Source of the DNA: Nematostella vectensis
Lineage: Eukaryota > Cnidaria > Anthozoa > Actiniaria > Edwardsiidae
Length of the DNA: 64,000 nt
Direction of reading: 5' to 3'
NCBI RefSeq assembly: GCF_932526225.1
Contig: NC_064041.1
Location: forward strand, 11,452,813-11,516,812
The notes under the pieces are model-generated. The model was not told the DNA's origin and made no database searches. It was given only the letters and a program-made list of their open reading frames with translations. Positions 13,825-22,200 of this stretch are shown piece by piece. The stretch's first letter is position 1; every line of letters starts with the position of its first letter. The translations under genes and the position numbers were made by a program.

Positions 13825-15846
13825 ATAATGCTTGTTGTTCAGGGCAGATGCCTTTGAAGTGATAAGTGTAATTTCTATATCAAACTTTCCTTTGCAAAAT
13901 CCTGGATCTGCCAGTGCAACTCTTATGATCCTCCAATATAACTGTATTTCAAGAGCAGGTGCTTATGGATCTTGTTAAGTTAAAAAATAAATTAAAAATC
14001 CAAGAAAAATGGGTAGAGAACCCCCTATCTATTTTTTGGGGGAAATGACCATCCATATATAGACTTATCTCAACGTCATATAATATGATATTCACACCTT
14101 TTATTCTTATATCTTGGTACAATATTTACCAAAAAAATACAATATGGATATTTTTTTTGGCCTTTCACCCACTCCCCATTCCCAAGATTTCTCGGAATTT
14201 CTTGGAAATTTTTTTATCTCCATATGATCCCTTACCCAATTCGACTCTGGATTATACAGAGAAGAATAGACTCTTTAAAATCAATGTGCCTTTATGTATT
14301 CTAGGGTGACATATGTGATGGCCAGCAGCCTGAGAAGAGAAAAGATGGCCAGGGTGTAGCCGCACGGCCATGTGATAACTGGGTGCAGTGTGACAAATGC
14401 AAGAAGTGGCGCATGCTGTCAAACAACACAGACCCATCTGATCTGCCAGAGAAGTGGTCAGTGTAGAGTTTATCATTTAATAATAGATCACAGGTAGTCC
14501 AGTGTTCCAGTATACCTGACGTTTTAACACACCAATTGCACAATGATACAACAACGGATCTAAAAGGGTCCTGGTAAACCTTTCTTTTGCTTCAGGTTTA
14601 CAGGAGAGTCTTGACACAGGGTAGGGTGTTGAATCCTGTTAAGAAATACCCACAATGTTCACATTCTTAATGACCATCATCATTATCATCATGAAATCAT
14701 TGTGAAAATTTTCCCTTTTGACGGTTTGTTCTGTAGGTTTTGCTGGTTGAACGACACCAACATTAATGATTGCTCCATACCTGAGGTTAGTTGAACGACA
14801 CCAACATTAATGATTGCTCCGCACACGAGGTAAGTTGAACGACACCAACATTAATGATTGCTCCATACCCGAGGTTAGTTGAACGACACCAACATTAATG
14901 ATTGCTCCGCACCCGAGGTTAGTTGAACGACACCAACATTAATGATTGCTCAATACCCGAGGTTAGTTGAACGACACCAACATTAATGATTGCTCCATAC
15001 CAGAGGTTAGTTGAATGACACCAACATTAATGATTGCTCCGCACCCGAGGTTAGTTGAACGACACCAACATTAATGATTGCTCCGCACCCGAGGTTAGTT
15101 GAACGACACCAACATTAATGATTGCTCCGCACCCGAGGTTAGTTGAACGACACCAACATTAATGATTGCTCCATACCCGAGGTTAGTTGAACGACACCAA
15201 CATTAATGATTGCTCCGCACCCGAGGTTAGTTGAACGGCATTAACATTAATGATTGCTCCATACCCGAGGTTAGTTGAACGGCACCAACATTAATGATTG
15301 CTCCATACCCGAGGTTAGTTGAACGACACCAACATTAATGATTGCTCCATACCTGAGGTTAGTTGAACGGCAACATGTTTCACGTTGGATACATGACTTA
15401 CGGAAGTTCTGAGTTGTCCAAACATATACTGAAGTCAATAGAAAAATATGTTTCTTTCAGGCCATCCCTTGGTATTTCATAATCACTGGGGAGCTATGTC
15501 CTTCAGTGATAACTAGTGCCTGTTATAGGAGGTCTGAAGGCAAAAATTGATTGTGTGCAGGCGTGAAACCAGGATTCGCTGACGGGATAGAATAGTATAG
15601 ATAGTATTTATTGATCCTTCAATAAGAAACGACCCACTTTTGGCGGCCAAGGTGGGTGCGCGAGGGGGGTGCGCGAACACCCTCTCTAGGTACACCCGTG
15701 ACACATCTTTTTTGATTGTGTAGGAGAAAAAACCAATCGGGCAAGCAAGTCAATTAATGTCTGCATCCTACTGGTCTCTCTACAAGAAGTTGCGCATATC
15801 CTGGAGTAGCAGTGATGATTCAGATGATGGAGATGACACAGATTAA
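5009..15846 (+). CDS. MEIOSIN: MEIOSIN-like bHLH-HMG box protein with C-terminal CW zinc finger (13 exons, 616 aa)
   Basis: Exons: 5009-5040, 5587-6350, 6770-6980, 7264-7290, 7858-7901, 8519-8637, 10921-10971, 11144-11206, 11380-11451, 12461-12604, 14305-14456, 14737-14785, 15724-15846; every junction is GT-AG and in phase. Residues 12-58 are a bHLH (basic RQRKRE, then KLSKNMILQTAIEYI in helix 2). 240-312 are an HMG box (NRIKRPMNAF, then YPEFKYS), split by an intron. Basic linkers follow, a coiled coil spans about 417-480, and a CW zinc finger lies at about 533-577 (W535, C538, C541, W544, W560, C562, C572), then an acidic tail. bHLH plus HMG in one protein is known from MEIOSIN/BHMG1, which with STRA8 switches germ cells to meiosis; CW fingers usually read methylated H3K4. 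The ortholog call is inference from architecture. The N-terminal exon and the join 8637 to 10921 are the weakest links; the gene could be two. An alternative donor lies at 6930. Confidence 0.7.
5289..5632 (+). repeat. About 125-bp tandem duplication of acceptor plus bHLH basic-region exon start (3 copies)
   Basis: The polypyrimidine tract, the acceptor (TTCTAG or TTCCAG) and the first about 40 bp of the bHLH exon occur three times, with acceptors ending at 5335, 5460 and 5586. Only the third copy continues into helices 1 and 2. Copy 2 is 126 bp from copy 3 and open in the same frame, so use of the acceptor at 5460 would add 42 residues and a second basic region. Copy 1 is out of frame and hits a stop. 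Confidence 0.85.
7310..7700. repeat. Irregular AT-rich tandem repeat beside a short exon
   Basis: Degenerate repeats of a roughly 35-bp unit built from GACCGGACAAACGCAAAGCG and ATATAATATATG begin about 20 bp after the donor of the 27-bp exon at 7264-7290. Spacing is uneven and the copies are diverged. Confidence 0.7.
8121..8470 (+). repeat. (GAT)n / (GGT)n trinucleotide tract
   Basis: Long interrupted GATGATGGTGGTG tract in the intron preceding the 8519 exon. Predicted poly-Asp, poly-Met and poly-Ile ORFs across it are artefacts of the repeat. Confidence 0.9.
8703..8813. mobile_element. MITE-like hairpin element with 9-bp target duplication
   Basis: A 111-bp fold-back with imperfect terminal inverted repeats (ACCCTTGCTACCAGAGCCTT at the left; CTCTGGTACCCAGGGTGG at the right) is flanked by CAAATATCT (8694-8702) and CAAATCTCT (8814-8822), a 9-bp duplication with one mismatch. 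It resembles the element at 10315. Nine-bp duplications fit Mutator-like transposons. Confidence 0.65.
9522..10235 (+). CDS. Unrecognised 237-aa single-exon ORF nested in an intron
   Basis: ATG at 9522 opens 237 codons ending in TGA at 10233-10235; the frame is closed upstream by TAG at 9468. I do not recognise the protein. It has no signal peptide, a Ser/Arg/Pro-rich first 75 residues, a mixed hydrophobic middle, and a lysine-rich end (KYKSLKKLANGEIKMNDLLRKVK is the last stretch by composition). It lies on the same strand inside the 8638-10920 intron of the bHLH-HMG-CW gene. A second reading is possible: an acceptor at 9470 (weak, no pyrimidine tract) and a donor at 10226 (AAG|gtgaag) are both phase 0, so it could be a large alternative exon of the host gene. 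The composition is not repeat-like, and the length makes chance unlikely in this AT-rich DNA. Confidence 0.5.
   Translation: MCYHSDITNASSTSAMGIRRENVFWAYRPIRPRPSLVREVKPLLVDGNSRPNPTARSNTNSLGREPGHQQLTLYFKELSASRYAAPPFLETVKVTRERLLYLFGPKTFALTEELPWLKDWGQEITYVGKNINVSICYISLDFVTLRVCELTLNSSCSESQALQMCGKIFGEVCFALVKQIAEDISNGTLRGVITRSSQLTQSAFVGLYNKNEEQKYKSLKKLANGEIKMNDLLRKVK
10315..10409. mobile_element. MITE hairpin with perfect 9-bp target duplication
   Basis: A 95-bp element with terminal inverted repeats (TTCCCTGCTAGCAGGGGCCT; right end GGTAGCAGGGAA) is flanked by TCAAATACT at 10306-10314 and 10410-10418. It is the same general type as the element at 8703. The 9-bp duplication suggests a Mutator-like transposase in trans. 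Confidence 0.8.
12034..12168 (+). pseudogene. Diverged duplicate of the 12461 coiled-coil exon, with an in-frame stop
   Basis: After CACAAG this 135-bp block encodes IIASLREKEE, close to VIASLREKLE of the real exon at 12461-12604. It ends with an HHHDTCAIRSDNDAW-like segment matching the HCHDIITIKTENDPLVF end of that exon, followed by a good donor GTAAGT. It is phase 0 on both sides, as is its twin. An in-frame TGA at 12076-12078 breaks it. Either a dead exon or a stop-carrying exon used for regulated decay. Confidence 0.6.
13170..13730 (+). mobile_element. 5'-truncated non-LTR retrotransposon tail (CR1/L2-type reverse transcriptase end)
   Basis: The frame ending at TAA 13579-13581 carries the C-terminal tail typical of non-LTR retrotransposon ORF2 proteins: LL.AMNN.TP.YI.DMF, then KNSFKFVAAKRWNALP and I..F...L. 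No reverse-transcriptase catalytic motif (YxDD) lies in the fragment, so it is a truncated copy, sitting in the intron before the CW exon. A TC microsatellite follows and may derive from the 3' tail. The family assignment is approximate. Confidence 0.7.
13741..13820. repeat. (TC)40 microsatellite
   Basis: An uninterrupted 80-bp TC dinucleotide run just downstream of the retrotransposon tail. Confidence 0.98.
14741..15370 (+). repeat. 44-bp minisatellite made of the CW-finger exon end and its splice donor, about 14 copies
   Basis: The unit is the last about 40 bp of exon 14737-14785 (TTGAACGACACCAACATTAA through CCTGAG) plus its donor GTTAG. The first copy is the real exon end. Each later copy repeats a GAG|GTTAG or GAG|GTAAG donor. 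The unit of 44 is not a multiple of three, so copies cannot add in-frame finger residues. Confidence 0.92.
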
Positions 15847-16256
15847 CGTCGTCTCTAGCGGGCGTGTCATACCAACCAGATTACGTGTTTATGGTTTGCC
15901 TGTGTCATGGGCACATAGTGCCACATGTCATCGTTATAATACATGCCCTCTAAGTCTCCAAGTTGTTACTTAGCCATTCAATGGCATTTTTTACTGTTAT
16001 ATGAATTATGGATCACGCAAAGCTATTTTATCCGCATATTGTAATAAGTTAAAGATGATTAAAAGATGATTTTGTGTAGCTGATACCTGTTAATTATAAA
16101 AAGGAATACACAAAATATGATAAACAGAAATACAGGGTTCCTTCTGTTATGCAGTTTCAGCCGTTCCGTCTGGCTTTTTCAGAGTTTTTCTCGAGTTTTG
16201 TAGCTCCGTAATACGTCTTGTTTGTCAGTCTGTTTTGTTTGTCTGGTGCGTTAAGC

Positions 16257-16640
16257 TGTCCGTTTCGCGAATTTGTGCGTCTGCCAGCTTGTCTGTCCGT
16301 TTCGCGAATTTGTGCGTCTGCCAGCTTGTCTGTCCGTTTCGCGAATTTGTGCGTCTGCCAGCTTGTCTGTCCGTTTCGCGAATTTGTGCGTCTGCCAGCT
16401 TGTCTGTCCGTTTCGCGAATTTGTGCGTCTGCCAGCTTGTCTGTCCGTTTCGCGAATTTGTGCGTCTGCCAGCTTGTCTGTCCGTTTCGCGAATTTGTGC
16501 GTCTGCCAGCTTGTCTGTCCGTTTCGCGAATTTGTGCGTCTGCCAGCTTGTCTGTCCGTTTCGCGAATTTGTGCGTCTGCCAGCTTGTCTGTCCGTTTCG
16601 CGAATTTGTGCGGCTGCCAGCTTGTCTGTCCGATTAGGGA
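16257..16640. repeat. 37-bp minisatellite, about 10 copies
   Basis: Nearly perfect direct repeats of a unit containing CGCGAATTTGTGCGTCTGCC. It is open in several frames on both strands only because the unit lacks stops; not coding. Confidence 0.95.
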
Positions 16641-17402
16641 CGGACCATTAGAAAAGTGATGAGGGGGGGGGGGGGGGGGCAAAAAGCAAAAAAAAAAAAA
16701 AAAACGTGCAAGGAAAAAAAATAATGCAGGCCGACCATACGCACGAAAAAAATTCGTGCATCAAGCTAAAAAAAATTGTGAATCAAGCTCAAGGCACCAA
16801 ATGGTTCATTGGCCTGTGAGTCATAAATTTAGTGCATTTCCAGCCCCCTTATGAGCTGGCAATATCGCATACCCCTACTAAACTATCAATCCTCATAAAA
16901 AGAAGGCTGTAGGAGTCTGGTATGCTCACCCAGACATTCAAACCCTCAACAGAAAGAAATGCATCCATGTTCATATGAATGATATTCATAATCAACAGAT
17001 GCCTGTATGTCATATCGGACATTATAATCTACAACTTCTATTTGTATCATATCACAGTAAACCAGAATAGACGTCTATATCTAAACATAGTTATAGTACA
17101 CTTTAATCATATTTTGCGACAATTTTTGTACATAATGGTACACTGGTGTGCCATACTAGATCTCGTATAATGAATACGATTGTGATTATGATATTGTACG
17201 ACAAATAAAAGTTGTATCCGAAAGCCCGGTTTAATACTTTACATGAATGAACCATGGGCTAGACCGGGTTTCTTCACGACCCAGCCTTTCCTTGGTTTGG
17301 TCGCTAGCACTCCTAGGAAAGCCCATTATTTCGAAGGTTTCCAGGCTGATTGCAGCCCATGCTTTCTCGTAGAGGCCAGAGTAAAAAAAGCCTCGTAAAA
17401 CC

Positions 17403-17560
17403 GTGGATTTGTCATTCGTTTTACGTTTGTCTATCCGCTGCGCGTTTGTCATTTGTTTTGCGTTTGTCTATCCGCTGCGCGTTTGTCATCTGTTTTACAT
17501 TTGTCTATCCGCTGCGCGTCTATCTTTTGAGTTTGCCTATCCATTGCGCGTTTATTCCTT
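17403..17560. repeat. Imperfect about 36-bp tandem repeats
   Basis: Diverged copies of a unit containing TTTGTCTATCCGCTGCGCGT. Not coding. Confidence 0.75.
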
Positions 17561-17886
17561 AAAACGTTTGTCCGCTACGAGTGTCATCTTTTTTTACGTT
17601 TGTCATATCTTTTACGTTTATCCGCGTCGAGTCCGTTTCGCTTTCTTTCCGCATCGTTTTTATCAGCCTTGTGTCTGATGCGCATTTATGAGCTCATCCC
17701 ACGTTTTCTAGTCACCGTTGTTTACGTCTCGCGCTCATTTTCACTCAAAGCGTAGCAAGCAGAGCTCCGTTTGTAGAGAAAGTGGTAAACTATAAAACTC
17801 AATTTTTGTGTTCATAACACACTCTGTTCTGCACGCGAATTTGTACCAACTTCAAGTGACCAGCCAATGCGACCAGCTAATTTATG

Positions 17887-17998
17887 CTAAGTTCAAAAGT
17901 CGTATTATCCATGAGCCATATTCAATACATGCACAAGTTTCATCTTCATTTGCATAAATTTAAATACGGCTCATGAATAGTACGACGTTTGGACTTAG
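17887..17998. mobile_element. MITE-like fold-back, 112 bp
   Basis: Inverted ends of about 36 bp with several mismatches (CTAAGTTCAAAAGTCGTATT against the reverse complement of the right end, CTAAGTCCAAACGTCGTACT). No clear target duplication was defined. Confidence 0.6.
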
Positions 17999-18390
17999 TT
18001 TTACCTGGTTTTACCGACGAAAACTACTTTTTGAGAAGAAAATTGCTGTCTAGTCTTGTATTGATTTCAAATTTTGCATTCTCTCAGGGCGTTCTAAAGC
18101 GTAGGATTGATTTCAAGCACATTTTGACTTTGCAAAGTAATTCTGACTACCTCCGTTTTACCGCGATTTTCTGCAAGATTTAACAGTACAAAAAACCCCG
18201 ACACCACTACACTACAAATTATACAATTCAGAATAACTACTGATTATACTTATTATCACATTTTATTCAAATTTTATCAATTAATATTTAGCGAAATGAT
18301 AAAAGTATGTTTTAACTGGGTACAACTGCCCAAATTGATGAATCTTAAAAAGAGATATACAAAGTAGCAAAAGTGCATTTAGCTACCCTA

Positions 18391-18484
18391 AAGCACCATC
18401 TATACTAAACATTTTTAGTCGACAATTCTTATGATGCCAACAAATATAGTTGTCAACTAAAAACTGTTCGTGTAGATGGGGCTT
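18391..18484. mobile_element. MITE-like fold-back, family shared with 38507
   Basis: Ends GCACCATCTATACTAAACAT and GTTCGTGTAGATGGGGC form an imperfect inverted repeat. The same CCATCTACACTAACAATTTTT end sequence occurs at 38507. Confidence 0.55.
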
Positions 18485-18725
18485 AATTTTCAGCTAACCG
18501 TATTTTTCTCAGCCAATTGCAGAAAACTCCTTATTAGCTGTGTCATTGCTTACAAGAGACCTAACATTTGTAGTTGGACACTTTTTCACTAAGCACTAAG
18601 ACGAGTTATTTGAAAAATTATTTTGCCTAATAATCAATAAACATTGATTTTTTTACTCTTTCGTTGTTAAGCACTACCAGGGTAAGTTGTTTTTGTCATG
18701 AGATTTTTGTTTCCCACTAGTAAAA

Positions 18726-18920
18726 CTAAAAGTAAAAACTGTTTGATTCAGACAATATTTCAGTGAGACGACGAAGAGAACCATAAGGGTGTGCTTGTGA
18801 GAATTCTAGGCTGGCTGTCAACAACTCTCTCACGGCATGTAGTCCAGTTTCTGATTCCACGGTGCCTGCCTGGATTAAGAACTCATGTATACAGTGGTTG
18901 CGTAGTTCTAGGCAAACCAT
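18726..18920 (-). CDS. Small 64-aa ORF of uncertain status
   Basis: ATG at 18920 reading leftwards to TAG at 18726. The composition looks protein-like (amphipathic Leu/Glu/Arg-rich, no repeats), but there is no recognised domain, no supported splice partner and a TAA just upstream in frame. It lies just downstream of the minus-strand coiled-coil gene, possibly within its 3' UTR. Confidence 0.25.
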   Translation of the reverse strand: MVCLELRNHCIHEFLIQAGTVESETGLHAVRELLTASLEFSQAHPYGSLRRLTEILSESNSFYF

Positions 18921-18949
18921 TTACAAGTAGAATTGCGAACTGTTAGAGT

Positions 18950-19067
18950 TCAAGTAGAATTCAAAAGTTTTGTCATTGCTTTATTCTTAAACTCCAAGGG
19001 ATTCTTGCTGGCCTGTGCATGGAATATGTCCCAAAGCGAGCCAGTAGAATTAGAAAGTGGAAAATTG
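18950..19067 (-). CDS. Possible alternative last exon of the coiled-coil gene
   Basis: Reading leftwards after a strong acceptor (CTATTTTTTCAG, ending 19068) the frame is open for 38 residues and stops at 18950-18952. Its one-base start phase fits the two bases left by the 22118-21953 exon, so an isoform that skips the long third exon would be in frame. Coding status is inference from phase and composition alone. Confidence 0.3.
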
Positions 19068-19227
19068 CTGAAAAAATAGTGGCCCACTAAAAACCTCATC
19101 ACTTGACCCCTTTAAAAGAACATCAAGCTTGATACATTGATACAGTAATCTGTTTTTTCTTTACAATTTACTCTATCAGGTTTATCAGCATTCTTCCATT
19201 TGAATCTCTTTCTTGGGCAATTCACTT

Positions 19228-22200
19228 CTATTTAGCTTTCTTTGCTTTAGAATTTGCTCCGGCTGGATTATCAGCATTCTTGCGCTTTGATCTCAGCTTT
19301 GGACTTCCCCTCTCCGCCTCTTTAGATGCAGCAATCATGAGCTTGCTCAGCAGCTCATCAATCTTGCCCAGGCGTGGCATCTTTGTGCTAGGTTGCTTTC
19401 TGATCCATAAAGTAGACCTGCTGTCTTCCTTGGTTCCAGACCTCGCATGCAGGTTGAAGAGACCAGCTAATTTGTAGACATCATTGCGTTCTTTAGCACT
19501 CATTAGGGGAAGCTCTAAGGAGTCCTCAATTGGATCAGACACAAAGGTTGACAGCTTAGAGCTTATATCGATAAGAAATGACATGTCACCCAAGTGATCT
19601 TCTTCTTCTACTTCGTTGTCCTTCTTGTTGGCTTTAGGGGAGTCTTTACAGGTTGGACTTTTAGTACTTGTTGATTGACCCTCAACACTTGTTGATTGCT
19701 CCTCGGTACTTGTTGATTGACCATAAGTACTTGTTGATTGACCCTCTGCACTTGTTGATTGAGTCTCGGTACTTGTTGATTGACGCTTGGTAGATGTTGT
19801 CGGCTTCTTTGAAGATTTAGGCTTTGGAATTGTTGGATTAACTTGTACAACATCTTTATCCTTGTCACCGGATAGCCTTTCCTCGTCTGTCTTCTCCTTT
19901 TGGTTAGACTTTGAGGTTTTATTTACCACTGGTTTTGACTTATTAGCTGTCTTGGAAAACCGGAACGTCTCATTTTCACTTTCTGTATCAGGCAATGAGT
20001 CTATTTTTTGGAGTATCGCTGCTTGGATTTTTGGAGACCGTTTTCTATTGGATTTAGCATTTTCTTTGGTCTTAGAAATGCTACTTTCGGCATTCTTGTT
20101 CTTTTTCGGATTTTCGGCTTTGTCGGATGCACTTGGAGAACCTTCCATGAAATCAGGGAATTCTTCAATGGTGTCCTCGGCTGCTTTGTTCTCCTCACAA
20201 TCTCCATTCTTTTCAGCAACCATCACCATCTCATTAGTGCTGGACAGAGTTGCATCCATCTTTTCATCAAGACTAGATTTTTTCTTAGACTTCTTTTCTT
20301 CCCTTGATTCAGCATCTTTGTTTTTAATTTTCTTGGCAGTTGCGCCTTTTTTGGCTCTAGCATTAGGCTTCTCAGGAATGCCATCCTCATCAACAGTAGC
20401 GACATCTTGATCACTCTTCTTTCCTAGACTTTTCTTGGATCTTTTCTTAGAAATAGCACTTTCATTGGGCACATTATCTTGAGATGTGAGTATAATCTCA
20501 CTCTCAAAAGTAATGTCCTGGACATCTTTGGATGAATCGAAAAGGTTGGGGTCACTGCAATCTTGGCTTTCCATTGTTTCACTGTCATCAACATCTTTCT
20601 TGTATGTGTTAAATGCTCTAAGATGGAAAGAAAAAAGGTTGGTTGTGGCAACCTTTTGAATTTATCTATCTATCATTCATTACTCGTTTATTTACCCCTT
20701 TTACTACAGGGTACTTAAGCAAAATTGTAAGCAAACAAAAAAACAGACTGAAAACAGAAACCTCCCCCCCCCCCCCTATTTCAAGTCCGACACTACCAGT
20801 AAAGCTACCGCTGACCCAAGATGGTATGCCTTGATGTTTCCAACAGTGCACTGCGGTGTCTTTTCTGTCTAGCGACAGCACTGCTACAGCCTGTTGCTTA
20901 CAACAATTTTGCTTGTATTTGCTTAAAAACTACAGCTTTTTCACATCTGGAGAGTCTCTTAGGACATCATGAAGTCTATTTGGGCATAATTAATGCTGTG
21001 CTTATGGATGTTTGCACACTGAGGTTGATTCAATGGGATAATTCCTTGTTTGGGATTCACCGAGTGAGATAGGAATTTTCTAGTGAATGGCCTCAAACTC
21101 TCCAATGTGGACCATCTTTGCTACCCAACCTTATTCAAAAATTGTTTTCAGGCTTATTCTGGGTTCCTTGGACCTGGAAATGTTTTGTTTGGCTTTGGGG
21201 CAAAGAGACTTATAAAAAAACTGTTATGATTATGGGGGAGGGGTTTTCCCGCCTCTCTGTCAAGGTGCTTCCAAGACTCCCATGATGCAGTGCAGGCATG
21301 CAATTTAGCCTAAACATGGCAACTTGCTTTAATGGAGTTCTTAGCATTGATAATTGTGGCTGATGGCATGACAACCTGATGGAGTACAATAAAGGTATCA
21401 ATTTGTGACTTGATCTGTGTTTGCTTGTCGCTATTTGTATATTTTTGGGTAAAAATGTTTCTGAGTTTCAGCATTTGTTTACGAATTGGTCAGAAATCAA
21501 GGTTGATATTTTGACACTGGAGTCAATTCTATTACATTGCTTCGATGCTCTTTTGAAGGTCGTCTATGCCTTGGATGAATCTATGAGTATCCGGGTCTGG
21601 TGTTGTTTAGTTTGCATTTCTGACGTTTTGGAGTTGGGCCTATATTTTACGGGCTTATTAGGGCGTTATAGTAATGGAAGTGTTACTCATCTATCATATT
21701 TATTTATTTATAAACTTTCACAATTACAAAAAGACTAAGTCATATATACTAACTATTAAATAAAGGTGAGGAAGCACACCACGGATTGGCTCCACATAAA
21801 ATGCACCTTAATGGAATGTGTAATTTGATAAACATGGTTCAGACAGGATCAAAAAATCCTGCTTTTGTTGAGGCTTTTAACTTGAAAATTATTGCTACAT
21901 GTACATAGCAAAATACTAACACAGATTCTTTACAAGAGTTGTGATATAGTACCTGTTTGAGTTTGTGAATTCATCCAGTTTTTTCAATAAGCACTTGATA
22001 CTCTCCTGACCTGCAGTATTTTCTTCTTCCAGTGCCCTCACTCGCTCTGTCAGCAACATCAGGTCTTCATTACAGCTTTCTCTGTGCTGCTTTAACTCTT
22101 TACAAAGCCTTGAGTTTTCTGCAAACAGGGAGACATATTACACACCTGTAATACCATATATAAGAATAATGCGATATAAATCTGTGTTTCGTAACCAGCA

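Larger units (their letters stand above)
15847..18725. other. Intergenic region between the CW gene and the minus-strand coiled-coil gene
   Basis: No gene supported. It holds the likely 3' UTR of the upstream gene, a 37-bp minisatellite (16257-16640), G and A homopolymers at 16660-16705, imperfect repeats at 17403-17560, and MITE-like hairpins at 17887 and 18391. Confidence 0.5.

Noticed and set aside
16218-16682. Overlapping ORFs of about 130-143 aa on both strands
   Set aside because: They read through a 37-bp minisatellite whose unit lacks stops; periodic translation in several frames at once shows there is no coding selection.
19787-20410. 207-aa plus-strand ORF
   Set aside because: Antisense shadow of the Lys/Glu/Ser-rich exon of the minus-strand gene; the hydrophobic Phe/Leu/Ser composition is what the complement of such codons gives.
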